A stretch of 64,000 nucleotides of DNA from Apostichopus japonicus (Eukaryota; Echinodermata; Holothuroidea; Aspidochirotida; Stichopodidae), in contig NC_092565.1 in assembly GCF_037975245.1 (NCBI RefSeq), positions 22,031,499 to 22,095,498 of the forward strand. Reading direction: 5' to 3'. The notes beneath the pieces were generated by a model. It made no database searches, was not told the origin of the DNA, and saw nothing but the letters and a program-made list of their open reading frames with translations. The translations under genes and the position numbers were made by a program. This document shows, in pieces, positions 54,101 through 62,255 of this stretch (position 1 is the stretch's first letter; the number at the start of each line of letters is the position of its first letter).

Positions 54101-57100
54101 TGCTCCTTTAAGACTTAATTGACGGTGCTCTTCAGTGTTCAGTTCAGGTCTAACTAAATGTTAATGTTAATCCATTGTTTTACAAATTCTAATAACTCAC
54201 CAGCACCATGTTCTTTTAACGTCATATTAAAACAATAAAGAACTCTTGAGCGTCAAGAATTGTAAGGAATTATAAAATATTTTATGGGAGGTCGTAAAAG
54301 CCTTGTTTTCCCCCATTGAGGTTTATGTTGCATTTGAGGAACTGATAAATGATATGTGTGCTAGACTAAGCTGTCCAGCCACTTTGATTGATGAGCCACA
54401 GATGTTTATGATGCAGGGTCAGTTCTGAATTAATAAAACACTCTAAAGCGATTCAGCTGCAAACGTATCAATTTGATTGTCTGCCATTTCTTCAAAAGTG
54501 CCTTCAAATATAAATTCTATCTGTAAAATGAGCTTATCAGAATATGTTGTGTTCAAAGCAGGCAAAGGAAAAACTGTTGAGGAAAGTACAAAATCAGTTC
54601 ATGTTAAGGTCATGTGAAGTCATGCATTTTCCTAACTCAAGTCTATCACTCGAGTCAGGGACGTAGCCAGGGGGGGGGAGCAGGGGGAGCGACCACTCCC
54701 CCCTTTCAGTGTCGATTTTTTTTTAAACTGTCATTTTTTAGCATGGTATTTTGTCAGTGCTCTTTTGATCTTGAATACTCGTCAGCTCCGTTAACTCGAT
54801 TGTAATCGTCGTAACATTCACGCCTACTGATCCAACTACTTACTTAGTTTGGCAGATGTAATTAGCTAAATTTAGCTTATAGCCAATTACAAGCCTACAG
54901 TTGGCCACTGTGTAATAAAATATATATTGCCTACCTAACCGCACTCTATGGAATGTCACGAACTGTATGCACAACAACGTCGACAACGTTCGTTCTATGA
55001 GTCGTCCTAAGGTGTTGCACGAACAGCATGTTATGAAGCTAAGCTAGCAATCGTACGTGATACGCACTTCCTGTAATAATTATTACATTGCTAATACACT
55101 GCGATAACGATATTTGTTTTTAGGCCACTGCATATCTGGCAATATTACAAAATATGAAAGTTTATGTTGTCCATCAGTTAAGTTCGTCAAATGTATTAAA
55201 GTCCAGACATTGGACAATAAACAAGAATCATCCTACTGGAAAAAAATGTAAAAGAGCAATATGTTTGTCTTTCTGATATATTATGTAAAAGAACATGTAA
55301 AAGACTTCAAACAGGAAACAAAATCTGCTGATTATGATATCATACGATCAGGGGCGTAGCCAGTATGTAGCACTGTAGGCCCGGGCCTACATTTTTTTTT
55401 TGGCCAAGTTATCTTTTTTTAAAAACACCCATAATTCAAATCGATAAGCTTGCTGGACGAGTTTAAGAGTCTATAGACAGGAAAAACTATTGAAATGAAC
55501 GTAGCAAGAATATGGCTAAATTAGGTGACCTATTCTTCTGTCATCTAGGCTGTCATTTCTATCGCGTGCCATTTCATTCAACACTCTACCCGCCGAAAAA
55601 GACTAGGATCCGATCTTGTCAGTTTTTTAACATCTAGTTAAGAACCCGTTTACACAGATAATATTTCAGTTGAGAAAACAGTTGAGAAATTTGAATCAGA
55701 TGGCAATCGTCGGATAGCTCTTGCCTTCTCTTCTTAGGCTAACTTAAACATTTAATAGCTACAGTTGTATCAAAGACAATTACTGGCTATAGTTGTATCA
55801 AAGACATTTCAGGCCTATCTTTGTATCTATAAGTATCAGAAGTTGAAACGTAAGACAACTCTGTACATGTACCTTGCTAATTTTAAATACATTATGTAGT
55901 ATTGAATTAGACATTTAATAGCTACAGTTGTATCAAAGACAATTACTGGCTATAGTTGTATCAAAGACATTTCAGGCCTATCTTTGTATCTATAAGTATC
56001 AGAAGTTGAAACGTAAGACTACTCTGTACATGTACCTTGCTAATTTTAAATACATTATGTAGTATTGAATTACGTACTATTTTAACTCATTTGTTTTTTG
56101 GGTTTAAAAGTGATATTGTCTCAAGATAGCAAGAGGCCAGGGAACCAGAATGAACACTCGGGAAGGGCCGTTTCCGGCCATCTGGGGGGTTTGTAAAACC
56201 AAAAATTTTCTTGTACGCTCCGCGCCAACCGATGGTGGCGCTCCGCTCAGATAGTCGTGCCTACAACTTTGAAAATCCATATCAATCGCAAAAAGTGCTC
56301 CCCCCCTTTCAAATTCCTGGCTACGTCGCTGACTTGAGTCACTGCACTGTTTATATGTCTGTAGATTATTAACTGTACGATCTTTTTTCAGTCTTGTCAT
56401 TGTAGCAAGTTCACGTGACTTTATGACTCGCTCAATGCCTACCATCACTGGTGCTTCGGTCAAAAGTCTGGCTACCATATTTTTGTTTCTTTTTGATGAT
56501 ATATCATTTGAAGACATTGAAGAAGCATAATGTATTTGATTAAATTTTACTACAAAATGAATCTTAACAGAGTTTTATATTTGTCTCTGAGTTTAATAGT
56601 TAGTGACAGCTGATCGGTGAGGTACATAAAGAAAATACAAAAAGAAATATTTATAAATTAAAACTGCAAGATTGCAGCACCATATGTTATAACAAATAAA
56701 TTGGTTGAACAAACTCTTATGTACAACAGCTATGGAACTAAACACAGACGTAGAAATGCATACCAACAACGCAATCTGGAAATTTAAAAAGGCTTTAGGC
56801 TTTGAGAAATTACCCAGATTTTCATGGAAGGCGCATCGGGTAAAAATTCTGGTTCACAGAAAAAACACAAAAATCAATTAGAAAAACATACTATCTAATA
56901 TCTCGGATTTCTCTTTGTGTTGTCTTTTTGTTTCTACACTAACCACTTTCTCTTTTGAATTTTTAATGCATAATTAAGATATGAAACAAAAGAAATTAAG
57001 TTTGCCAATAAAGTCCTCAGAGAGGATCAGAAACCACACCAATTATTTTTTCCAGACTTGTGAATATATGAAATGCCAAAATAGATATCACCATATTTAA

Positions 57101-60100
57101 TACCAATATCTAAGTTATCCATTTTGTTGAACCATAAATAATGAGCTCTTAAATTCTTCAAAATATCAGATGATTTTAGGATTAGTTTCAACACCATCTT
57201 GATCAATTTTTACCTTTAGGAGGACATGTCCAGAATAGTCTTTTCCTGTTGAATAGATGACAACCTTCTTGGTTTTGATGTATGCAAATGTAGTCTGATC
57301 CTGGGTGTGCACAACTCCCCATGACCTATGACCTCCACCGCAATTTACCTTCATCAGTGTCTCATTGGTTGTTGCGTTGTGCACCACAAAATATGCCTGT
57401 CGTTATGAACCATACAAAAGGTACAGCTGAATTTCAATTTCATTTTACATCTTTCAAGGCAATTCAAAACTATTAAATATTACAGACAGCTAAATCAAGA
57501 CAATGAACTGCACAGACATTAGCTAACAATGTTCTATTAGTTACTACCATCATAACTGGAAAAGTATTCAACTTAAAATTTATTTCATAATCAGTTTTCG
57601 TTTGTTGAATTTACTTGTATATAATTAAAAGACCGATAAATAAAAAGGCCAAAAATTCCAGGGTGGTAGACATTTATGATCCAATCAACATTCTCACCCT
57701 ACAGAAGAGAAAAGGATAAATATAACATGACCTGCCATAGTTTCACAACTGATGTACTCCATATAAATGTTTTTGTGTCAATTCACTCATAGCATGCTGA
57801 GTATCTCCTATGAGTTACAGCCTGTACAACCTCCATGACCTAACCTCATTTATGCCAATTCTGGATTTTATGGAGTTTATATGCATACCTGGATAGCCTC
57901 TAGTTACAACATCTATGTAATGCAACCGTTTTTTTCTTTCTTTTTTGTAGCAACACACATTACAGGGAAGAGAACATGTGTTGTGTGTTAATCTCATTCA
58001 AACTCTGTTGAAAATTTGCGAAAAGCTCTTTTCTTTCCAAGATGAGCACATTTGAAGGTTTGATAAGTCTGGGGAACTCATTAAATATGTGCAAACTATG
58101 ATGTGGAGTGTTGCGTTCATCAAAATTTCTTATTTATCCTTGAATAAAGTTAACCCCTTATAACAAGTCCACATATATCATTTGAATAATGTGATGTTCC
58201 TTTTTTCAAAGAAGACAATAAAATATTTCAATAAATCACCTTAGGCCCACAAACCTGTGTTCAGTGTCCTTGAAACAAAGGTTTCGGAAACAAAGGGGTA
58301 ACATAACAGAAAATTAGGCAGTCACTCCCTTAACATCATCAATGGACATAATTAGCTAATGTTTATTCATAAATAAAAGTAGAATTGAGAAAAAAACAAT
58401 GTTTCATCTTTGATGGGAAGTGCAGCTATTTTCATGATTTCTACTGCTTAATAGAGTGATTACAAAAATGTTGCTCATAGACCTTTAAACCAAGGTCAAA
58501 CTTAAATATGAAATGTGATCCTCTAGAGATGTGAATGCAATGTACAAGATTCTAATATTCCATGGTTAAAGGATGAAAACAAACAATTGAATATCCTCAC
58601 CGAATGAAAGCCCATGACAAGTAGGTCTGAGGATGTGAATATAAGTTTCTCTAGCCAATCAAAACCCTTTTGAACCTGCCGAAAAAAAAAAACATGAATT
58701 GAAGACAGTCAAGATTAACAATAATTGCAACATTTTCAAAAAGGACTTGGCAATTACTTAAAAAGATCTTTAAAAATTGATTAGTCTAAATATTGGTCTA
58801 TTGGAGAAGCTTCATTTCATCTTGTTTCTTAAAAATGTAGAACATTTCTATCTTATCCCTGCTAGAGAAAGTTCTATTTAAAAAATGAAGAAAATGGAGA
58901 ATTTTTTTTTGTCTGGAAGTGTTATTCAATTTAAAGCACTTAATGAATACACCAGTCTACAAATCAATTGCATAAATACAACACGGTTGCCTTCACTATT
59001 CCTATTGTTGATTTTGTTGTTATTGTTGTTACAATATGTTCAAATGAATCTAATCATCAGAATCTTCAATGAGCTAGGTGAATCTTGAAAAAGACTCACT
59101 GATGTGCACATAACATAAAGCAGTGAGACTTATCAGAATTGTTGAGGATGGACTTTTAGTTTTTTCTAGTTTTGTTTTGCTTGTTTTAGATGCTAGCATC
59201 CTTGCGAGCAAGGGGGATCGATGGAATCAAAGTGCCGTTACTCCTAAGAAGTTAGCGAGCCGTACCTTAAAGGTATGTATCAGTCGTAGCTTCCATCCTT
59301 CAGTGACAGAATATTTGCGATAGGTTCCATCACGGCCGGCACTGTATAAAAATCCGTCGTGCTGTGCAATGAACGAGACGCCTGTTTTACCGTGGATTGC
59401 AATATGACTGTCACATGGGTCTTCTGACTGTAGCCGAAATAATATTAAGAATGGAGAAGATGAGTGACTATGTAAACTATTTTTAATACAAATAAGTATC
59501 ACCATAGACAGAATATAATACTTTATATAAATAAAAAAATATGACATATTAAAAAGTTTCAGGAAAATCAGGTACAAATAAAATTGTTTCGCTTTAATCG
59601 TACACATTTTGAAAACGTGATGGTCTCCTATCACAAATGCTCAGAAGAGTTTTTTGCATCAATCTTCAATCAAGCTGACAGGTTCTTTAATTGGATTTGA
59701 AGCTTTTCTCTTTCTTTGAATTGTAAAAGCCTCCTCATCGATTGTAGACAACTTGTTCTACATACATAACAATGGAGATTGCACCCCTGTAGACACTCTC
59801 TCAGCATGGGATGGCTGACATGGTCCACAATCGACCTCTTTTACAAAACGGGAACAAAATTAGCATTCTTCCAAGTATTTGTTTCCCGTAAATCTGTTAA
59901 TATATGTATTAATTCAAAACGAACCAGCCATCAGCTGTAAGATCAAGACCTGTGCATTAACAGGATTTCCCCTGGGATTTCTCGTATGAGAGGCGGTAAC
60001 TGCTTTGTGACACATGAGGGCGTGTGAACGTACCTTGGAGGCGGGGGGGGGGTTGTGGGAAGATGGTCGTATGAAAATTTTCTTCAACATCTTAATGTCA

Positions 60101-62255
60101 ATCATACTAACAATAAATTAGATAAAAATGCTATGTTAAATAAGCAGAACTCTTACTTGTTCCTTTAATTTACTGTTCACAGCCAATTTTCCAACATCAG
60201 ATGATGGCAAAGGGTTAAATAAGTTCAATTGCGACCATTGCATTTTTCGATTCCTTCTCTGAAACATGCTTGAACAGAAAACTAGTTAGTTTATGCTCTT
60301 GCTGCACGACTGTCACGAGGGCATCATATTGCAGTATCGCCAAATTTGCTTAACTGTCAAACAAGTACCAATAAATAACAATATCATAGTCGATGTGACT
60401 AGTCTAGCCTCTTACTTCTCTCAAAACATTTTCCTTTGCAACACACCCCCCAATTGTGATTTCCCTCTGCTGGTTGACACCCATAACTGTTTAAAGCCTA
60501 AAGTCATATTTACTTTCCTGTGATTGATGATTTGATTGTCATTGATTGCAACAACAGCAGACATACCTTTATCAAAACCTGGGAAACAGCGTGGTAGGGA
60601 CGAACTTTACTGTCAGATTCTATCCGAAAAATTAGTTACTAATCAAATCTTTTTTGTTTTTGGCTGTTTTGTGGCGATTTGTTTACGTATGTATAGCTGC
60701 TTCCGTGGTGTAGTAAATGTCTCTGGGTGCGCTCTTGATTATTATATCTAGTTACTTTACATCCGCTACCCAGACTGTGACCCCTGTGAAATCTTGTCAA
60801 CACATAGTTTAGGAAACGCTGGTCTACCTTATTTTCCAACCAAGATTTTGGACTGAAGTTGTCATGGTTAGCAAGTCTTCATGTTATTAACCAGCTTATT
60901 TCACCTCATTGGATAAGAAAGATCTTACAGACTGTACTGTAAATTATATGATAAATTTGACTGATTTTTATCAGTGAATAGGAGTATGATATTAAAGAAA
61001 ATGGTTTAAAAGCTTAAAATGTGAACCTCATCCAGAAAGTTTGGTTATCCATGTAGAATCAATTTAAGATTGTTTTCAAACAATCAATAAAAAGTTTGCA
61101 TCTAAGATAATAACTAAGTAACTTACTTTTCAGCAATTTTTGGAGGCTTATGAATTTTGTTCCTCACAAAATGCTGAGAACAATTCCATATATGTCATTA
61201 CTAAATACCAGTGTGGTAAGGTTTCAAGATTTGATTTAAAGAATAAAATGCCACTCATCTCTGTGTTCTTGAAGTTGCTTGAAAAGTCTGCATAGACCAT
61301 TGCTTTAATCTTTTTACCATGGTTACCATGCTTTTCAACAAAAGACATTCCAGACTTTTGCATGACCAAGACCATGTTTTCAGGTTTACTATGAAGCCTA
61401 CACACTAATGAGGACCTATCGTTAGGATACCTATAGTAAGTCTAACCATTTGTAACTCTTGCAAACTGTTCGATACACCACTGTCATAACATTGAGGATA
61501 GGGGGAGGTCTCAAGAGCCATGGGTCCAAAGGATCACATGCCATTGCCTAACCTTTTCATCGATATGTTAAGCATATCATCTAACCCAGTAAGGTTAACC
61601 CCGATGCCATTCACTGGATTGCTTCCAGACTAGGTCACTTTTTTTATTCAAATCAAAGAAGAGTAAACATCCAAACCTGCGCACTTGTGACAGAGACAGT
61701 CATTTTTTTCGAAAAGGAAACCCTTTATGAAATAGACACGAAAATACAAAGAAGTGTTCAAATAAGGATTAACTTCCATTTTCCAGACCAAAGTTCAAAT
61801 TGAAGGACTTTGTAAAACCCAGGAAAGAATTTTTTCCTTAGTTTTAGTTCAATATCATGGACTTTCAAAGACCCAGAAATGATTTTTTTTTCTTTCTTTT
61901 TCCTTAGTTTTCCAGACTTGACCCATTTTCCAGAGAGTGAGGTAATTGTGTTATACCATATATCTCTTTCCCTGTGACTTTTACAAGAACATCGTGGAAC
62001 CTCATGCACTAAGTCACCTAGGACTTAATTGTTAGATATATATAATAATGCATCTTCAGTAAATCCCACCTTGGAGCCAACTCCATTCCTGTAAAGGAAA
62101 ACTGATCCCCTTTTGTCTCCACATACAAAGCCAACGTCATCCGGGAGAATGGTCACAGATGTCAACCAGCGATGACGAGAATGACACAGAATATAATCGC
62201 AAATTTTAGTCAGGTCAAATTTCCCATTTTCATTCTGCGCTACCTTCCACCATAT
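17695..62255 (-). CDS. WDR6 C-terminal portion, 13 exons joined
   Basis: WDR6 is a cytoplasmic scaffold of many WD40 blades. With the methyltransferase FTSJ1 (yeast Trm7 with Trm734/Rtt10) it directs 2'-O-methylation of tRNA wobble position 34; mammalian WDR6 is also reported to bind the kinase LKB1. The thirteen exons (62070-62255, 59266-59427, 58601-58675, 57214-57396, 50463-50526, 36103-36168, 30955-31145, 26881-27086, 24762-25384, 22115-22264, 19719-19810, 19103-19164, 17695-17764) total 2130 nt. They give 709 residues and a TGA stop with no frame conflict at any junction. Family landmarks appear in order: VCGDKRGSV, SAGRDGTY, VNCGGGHRSW, ATGSEDT, DPETRFM, AGSDGLLRLF, GATDGKLMLWD, HQSGINAL, ASGGDDNA, YAHAAQITG, SVDQRLNVWRL. 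About the first third of the protein and the promoter lie beyond 64000. Exon limits come from splice-site reading and have not been tested against a transcript. Confidence 0.95.
17991..18127 (+). mobile_element. tRNA-derived SINE, copy 5
   Basis: The only plus-strand copy. It reads directly as box A (TAGCCTAGTGGTTAGGGTG), a TCCGC/GCGGG arm with a 7-base loop, box B (GGTTCGAATCC) and a tail ending before (TA)n. The head present in copy 3 is missing. It lies antisense to WDR6 in the last intron. Confidence 0.87.
18300..18526. repeat. 105-bp perfect inverted repeat with 17-base spacer
   Basis: Left arm 18300-18404 and right arm 18422-18526 are exact reverse complements by eye over all 105 bases, separated by 17 bases. 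Transcribed within the WDR6 pre-mRNA it would fold into an uninterrupted long hairpin. Each arm contains CTGAAGAAGAGC followed by GCTCGAAA, a small nested hairpin also seen in the 23.1-23.5 kb inverted repeats. A TA tract begins next to the right arm. Confidence 0.93.
19103..19164 (-). CDS. WDR6 exon 12 of those visible
   Basis: Sixty-two bases encoding MSSCRFICIPDISSLAGWTN plus two bases of the next codon. It aligns with the family segment that precedes the last blade (a VPD..DMDCW-type stretch). Acceptor TCTAAG|A is phase 0 and donor CAG|GTAAAA is phase 2; both agree with the neighbours. Confidence 0.88.
19719..19810 (-). CDS. WDR6 exon 11 of those visible
   Basis: Encodes a WD blade with SVDQRLNVWRL, the counterpart of the family's ASIDQRLTFWRL. 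Acceptor TTAAG|GT is phase 1 and donor AAG|GTAAAG is phase 0. The glycine codon is split across the junction with the previous exon. Confidence 0.92.
20889..20904. repeat. 16-bp perfect palindrome
   Basis: GTGACCCTAGGGTCAC, which is two GGGTCA half-sites facing apart with a 2-bp gap. Half-sites of this type are bound by nuclear receptors, but a single occurrence in an intron is weak evidence of function. Confidence 0.5.
21419..21692. repeat. polypyrimidine tract
   Basis: About 270 bases almost wholly C and T on the plus strand, built from CTCTCCCTC-, CCTTCCC- and ATCTTCTC-like words. On the WDR6 transcript strand it is purine-rich. Tracts like this can form triplex (H-DNA) structures. Confidence 0.85.
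22115..22264 (-). CDS. WDR6 exon 10 of those visible
   Basis: Encodes GMLLLASGGDDNAIHVHLVE and continues to SNCYAHAAQITG. These match the family blade with an ASGSEDGSLHV-type motif and the CAHAAHVTG-type motif after it. Phase 1 at both ends, acceptor CCGCAG|GC, donor ACGG|GTAAGA. Confidence 0.94.
23085..23493. repeat. inverted repeat pair, 65-bp arms
   Basis: Arms 23085-23149 and 23429-23493 are reverse complements at about 62 of 65 positions, around a 279-bp centre. Each arm has a nested hairpin GATCC-N5-GGATC preceded by CTGAAGAA or TTGAAGAA and followed by GAAAC. The GAAGAAG-stem-CGAAAC pattern resembles Penelope-like retroelement ends, some of which carry hammerhead ribozymes. That identification is an inference. 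Confidence 0.8.
24068..24080 (-). promoter_or_regulatory. perfect DR1 nuclear-receptor-like element
   Basis: TGACCTTTGACCT is the exact complement of AGGTCAAAGGTCA, the consensus DR1 site of HNF4/RXR-type receptors. The related TGACC-rich tandem repeats at 39.2-40.0 kb suggest it may instead be a relic of that repeat family. Confidence 0.35.
24198..24269. repeat. 72-bp near-perfect hairpin
   Basis: Arms 24198-24225 and 24242-24269 pair with two mismatches, and the sequence between them continues the stem (TCTGGA/TCCAGA), giving roughly 34 paired bases. The size is that of a pre-miRNA or a tiny palindromic MITE. It lies inside WDR6 intron 9. No evidence of processing can be seen from DNA alone. 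Confidence 0.75.
24762..25384 (-). CDS. WDR6 exon 9 of those visible (largest)
   Basis: Begins RLFVFHEYTRDLLQL, runs into GATDGKLMLWDMSS (a full WD blade end), and finishes at HQSGINALASKQLEG. Between the two lies an extra linker of about 126 residues, rich in Ser, Glu and Asp with a QQQQ run and a DEEEE run, likely disordered. The vertebrate protein has a much shorter linker here. Acceptor TTCTAG|A (phase 2), donor GAGG|GTAAGT (phase 1). Confidence 0.95.
25783..26227. repeat. 35-bp minisatellite, about 12 units
   Basis: Units like CACTTGATTCCCTTCACGTC followed by TCTCTAATCCCCTAC are repeated with a few substitutions. It lies in WDR6 intron 8, whose remainder (25385-26880) shows nothing else. 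Confidence 0.93.
26881..27086 (-). CDS. WDR6 exon 8 of those visible
   Basis: Encodes a basic helix region (RRRQLKKLREANTE), the family motif DPETRFM, and the blade end YIAGSDGLLR. The vertebrate protein has a DPETRYM motif followed by an ACSDGAVRLF-type strand in the same place. Acceptor GTAG|GGC (phase 0), donor TTAG|GTGAGA (phase 2). Confidence 0.95.
28934..29170 (+). mobile_element. second tRNA-derived SINE, with (ATAC)n tail
   Basis: Starts with a tRNA-like segment: GGAGTG pairs with CACTCC as an acceptor stem, box A is TAGCTCAGTGGTTAACG and box B is AGTTTGAGTCA. The anticodon arm closes on an 8-base loop and T33 is not in place, so this is not a working tRNA. About 150 bases of unrelated body follow, with GCGAGTTCCTGCTTGCAGGA near the end, then a (CATA)n tail. 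Different family from the TA-tailed SINE. Confidence 0.7.
29690..30017 (+). mobile_element. LINE 3' fragment (CR1/L2-like)
   Basis: Translation gives the typical C-terminal tail of a non-LTR reverse transcriptase protein: VPKPRLKTYG, then WNKLPDNI, then STFKSLLKTHLF, with an in-frame stop between the first two. The 3' end has GCGCCTTGAGCAG, GGCGCTATATA and a (TATTAT)n tail. It is 5' truncated, dead, and antisense to WDR6. Confidence 0.75.
30955..31145 (-). CDS. WDR6 exon 7 of those visible
   Basis: Encodes LHRLQDHISSVSSLASYP, then AVLLVSVGGRVTVNISRV. These match the family's NHISSVRAVAV and VVSAGGRAEMH stretches. Acceptor CACACAG|CT (phase 1), donor GGAG|GTGAGT (phase 0). Joining it to the previous exon gives AVRTHPNRATS. 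Confidence 0.93.
31262..31370. repeat. TATGTATTA-type tandem repeat
   Basis: Irregular 8-12-bp units of ATATGTATT over about 110 bases, close to the acceptor of WDR6 exon 7. Confidence 0.85.
34658..34690. repeat. G18 run, possible G-quadruplex
   Basis: Eighteen consecutive G bases followed by AGGTGGGATGGG. Enough G tracts for a quadruplex on the plus strand. On the WDR6 transcript it is a C run. The exact length may be a sequencing uncertainty. Confidence 0.7.
36103..36168 (-). CDS. WDR6 exon 6 of those visible (66 bp)
   Basis: Short exon encoding SECGLLATGSEDTDVNISAV, the counterpart of the family's DIVITCSEDTTVCVLAL. Acceptor TCCAG|GG and donor AGGA|GTATCC, phase 1 at both ends. A 14.3-kb intron separates it from the preceding exon. 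Confidence 0.92.
36697..39178. mobile_element. unidentified inverted-repeat element with iterated 14-bp motif
   Basis: Bounded by the 19-base inverted repeat AGGGCAGGTCCAAGCTATT (36697-36715, and its complement at 39160-39178). Inside are eight copies of TGACGTACGGGACA with at most one change: plus strand at 36723, 36893, 37088, 37104 and 38821; minus strand at 38631, 38650 and 38984. The copies at 36893 and 38984 share the longer word GCAGTGTGACGTACGGGAC at similar distances from the two ends (196 and 181 bases). That makes the whole a diverged palindrome. A LINE fragment sits inside it. No protein is encoded. No target duplication found. Confidence 0.55.
38030..38572 (-). mobile_element. 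LINE fragment, reverse transcriptase C-terminus (CR1-like)
   Basis: An open frame of 150 codons (38110-38562) encodes the region just after the polymerase domain: VRPHLEYAVQAWNPYF, LEKVQRRATRMI, ELRRLRGDLIQVFKI and NRVVNEWNGLPEKVV. These are standard for CR1/Jockey-type LINEs. It is 5' truncated, with no catalytic residues, but has no stop in what remains, so it is fairly young. The 3' end runs into T-rich sequence. Same strand as WDR6. Confidence 0.88.
39240..40010. repeat. degenerate tandem repeat, about 142-bp unit
   Basis: Five to six units beginning with GACCTCC and containing GGCTTCTTGTACTCAATG, GAGATATTGTG and AATTTGACCCCTGGTGACC. Unit spacing is 132, 181, 145, 143 and 142 bases, the second enlarged by extra sequence. 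Units are diverged from each other. TGACC/TGACCC half-sites recur at each unit boundary. Confidence 0.82.
42211..42244. repeat. G-rich minisatellite, left part
   Basis: GGGTAGAGGGGGGA-like 14-bp units. The same units resume at 45862, so the retrotransposon was inserted inside this minisatellite. The last five bases (GGTAG, 42240-42244) form the left target duplication. Confidence 0.8.
42250..44760 (+). pseudogene. pol: integrase, then reverse transcriptase and RNase H
   Basis: A 725-codon open stretch (42362-44539) carries most of it. Integrase core comes first, with catalytic D14, D74 and E110 (DD35E spacing; contexts VAIDLVGP, LTDMGSQF, RLVEKFNG), then a GPY/F module (WKGPYHIVGKVG). Reverse transcriptase follows with D474 (FTKIDLSKGYWQ) and YIDD at 534-537, then RNase H with D685 (RCDASDVG). 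RNase H continues in another frame at 44554-44760 (ETDHHPLVY, ADFLSR). Breaks: a frame change near 42283-42293 and a TAG at 42314 in the zinc-finger region, and a frameshift at about 44501-44508 inside RNase H. Gag and protease are absent through deletion. Confidence 0.93.
44890..44900 (+). promoter_or_regulatory. polypurine tract
   Basis: AAGAAGGGGGA ends two bases before the 3' LTR. It is the expected primer for plus-strand DNA synthesis in an LTR element and fixes the left edge of the LTR. Confidence 0.85.
44903..45861 (+). repeat. 3' LTR, 959 bp
   Basis: Starts TGTCACG and ends CGTGACA, a 7-base inverted terminal repeat of TG...CA type. A TATAAAT box lies at 44949 and an AATAAA signal at 45780, consistent with transcription start and end within the LTR. 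The first nine bases reappear at 42245, where the 5' LTR should be. Confidence 0.9.
45862..45920. repeat. G-rich minisatellite, right part
   Basis: Continuation of the GGTAGAGGGGGGAG 14-bp repeat interrupted by the retrotransposon. Its first five bases are the right target duplication. Confidence 0.8.
47515..49690. repeat. 37-bp minisatellite with 12-unit higher-order repeat
   Basis: About 58 units built on ACTGCTCAGTGACTATCCAC plus ACTCATGTCTAAAACAC. Variant units (GTCCAAAAC, GTCTACAACTC, GTCAAAAAC, CTCTGTG, CCCAGTG) occur in a fixed order. Units 1-12 from about 47520 recur in the same order as units 13-24, a period of about 444 bp, and again in part with a three-unit insertion. So the array grew by block duplication as well as by single units. 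Any reading frame across it is incidental. Confidence 0.95.
50463..50526 (-). CDS. WDR6 exon 5 of those visible (64 bp)
   Basis: Encodes PHLHGRVIRCICFLGQLHLTD plus one base. It matches the family's GLHGREITCVKRVG stretch. Acceptor GCTAG|CC (phase 0), donor GATG|GTAAGT (phase 1). Small size and distance from other exons make it easy to miss in automated annotation. Confidence 0.9.
50945..52464 (+). mobile_element. hAT-like non-autonomous DNA transposon, copy B
   Basis: Begins CAGGGACGTAGCCAGG and ends CCTGGCTACATCGCTG. Inserted in a TA tract, so its 8-bp duplication reads TATATATA on both sides (50937-50944, 52465-52472). It has one copy of the 163-bp segment that is duplicated in the other two elements, which accounts for its shorter length. 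An end-like motif CAGGGGCGTAGCCAG occurs internally at 51637-51651. Confidence 0.9.
53640..53835. repeat. diverged TGACCT-type repeat
   Basis: Contains CTATGACCTTTGTGGACCTC, AAATGACCTTTTGAGG, a TTGTCCTCAAACAGCATG stretch, TTTTTGAGTTATCATG and TTTGACCTCAAATGACCTTT. Word order and spacing match the 142-bp units at 39.2-40.0 kb, so it is a scattered relative of that family. Confidence 0.6.
54656..56331 (+). mobile_element. hAT-like non-autonomous DNA transposon, copy C
   Basis: Begins CAGGGACGTAGCCAGG and ends CCTGGCTACGTCGCTG. The 8-bp target duplication is ACTCGAGT (54648-54655) against ACTTGAGT (56332-56339), one base different. It carries the 163-bp internal direct duplication (55748 and 55911) and the internal end-like motif at 55349-55363. 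Same direction as copy B, 2.2 kb away. Confidence 0.92.
57214..57396 (-). CDS. WDR6 exon 4 of those visible
   Basis: Encodes AYFVVHNATTNETLMKVNCG, then GGHRSWGVVHTQDQTTFAY and ends GHVLLK. The VNCGGGHRSW motif is one of the most conserved in WDR6. Acceptor GACAG|GCA and donor AAAG|GTAAAA, phase 0 at both ends. Confidence 0.96.
58601..58675 (-). CDS. WDR6 exon 3 of those visible (75 bp)
   Basis: Encodes VQKGFDWLEKLIFTSSDLLV followed by MGFHS. It aligns with the family's GMNWLAGLRIV and ILGFHA. Acceptor GGCAG|GTT and donor TCG|GTGAGG, phase 0 at both ends, joining directly to the FVV strand of the next exon. Confidence 0.93.
59266..59427 (-). CDS. WDR6 exon 2 of those visible
   Basis: Encodes HIAIHGKTGVSFIAQHDGFL and SAGRDGTYRKYSVTEGWKL, matching the family's LHGKQGVTSV and TTGRDGAYYQL blade. 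Acceptor CTACAG|TCA and donor TTTAAG|GTACGG, phase 0 at both ends. Confidence 0.95.
59428..62069 (-). other. WDR6 intron 1 of those visible
   Basis: AT-rich, with a G-run near 60042. No repeat family or gene recognised. The intervening introns 2 (58676-59265) and 3 (57397-58600) are likewise plain. Confidence 0.7.
62070..62255 (-). CDS. WDR6 exon 1 of those visible
   Basis: Encodes IWWKVAQNENGKFDLTKICD, then HRWLTSVTILPDDVGFVCGD and KRGSVFLYRN. The RW-T...VCGD.RGSV pattern is diagnostic of WDR6. Acceptor GGTAG|ATA and donor CAAG|GTGGGA, phase 0 at both ends. The exon encoding the preceding segment was not found up to 64000. Confidence 0.95.

Larger units (their letters stand above)
50527..57213 (-). 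other. WDR6 intron 4
   Basis: Contains two same-direction hAT-like copies and a diverged TGACCT repeat. The 2.2 kb between the copies and the rest show no gene. Confidence 0.8.

Noticed and set aside
57648-57702. Possible extra WDR6 exon on the minus strand (ENVDWIINVYHPG)
   Set aside because: The flanking exons (58601-58675 and 57214-57396) already join in phase 0 and reproduce the continuous family sequence GFH-then-FVV. Inserting this stretch would break it.
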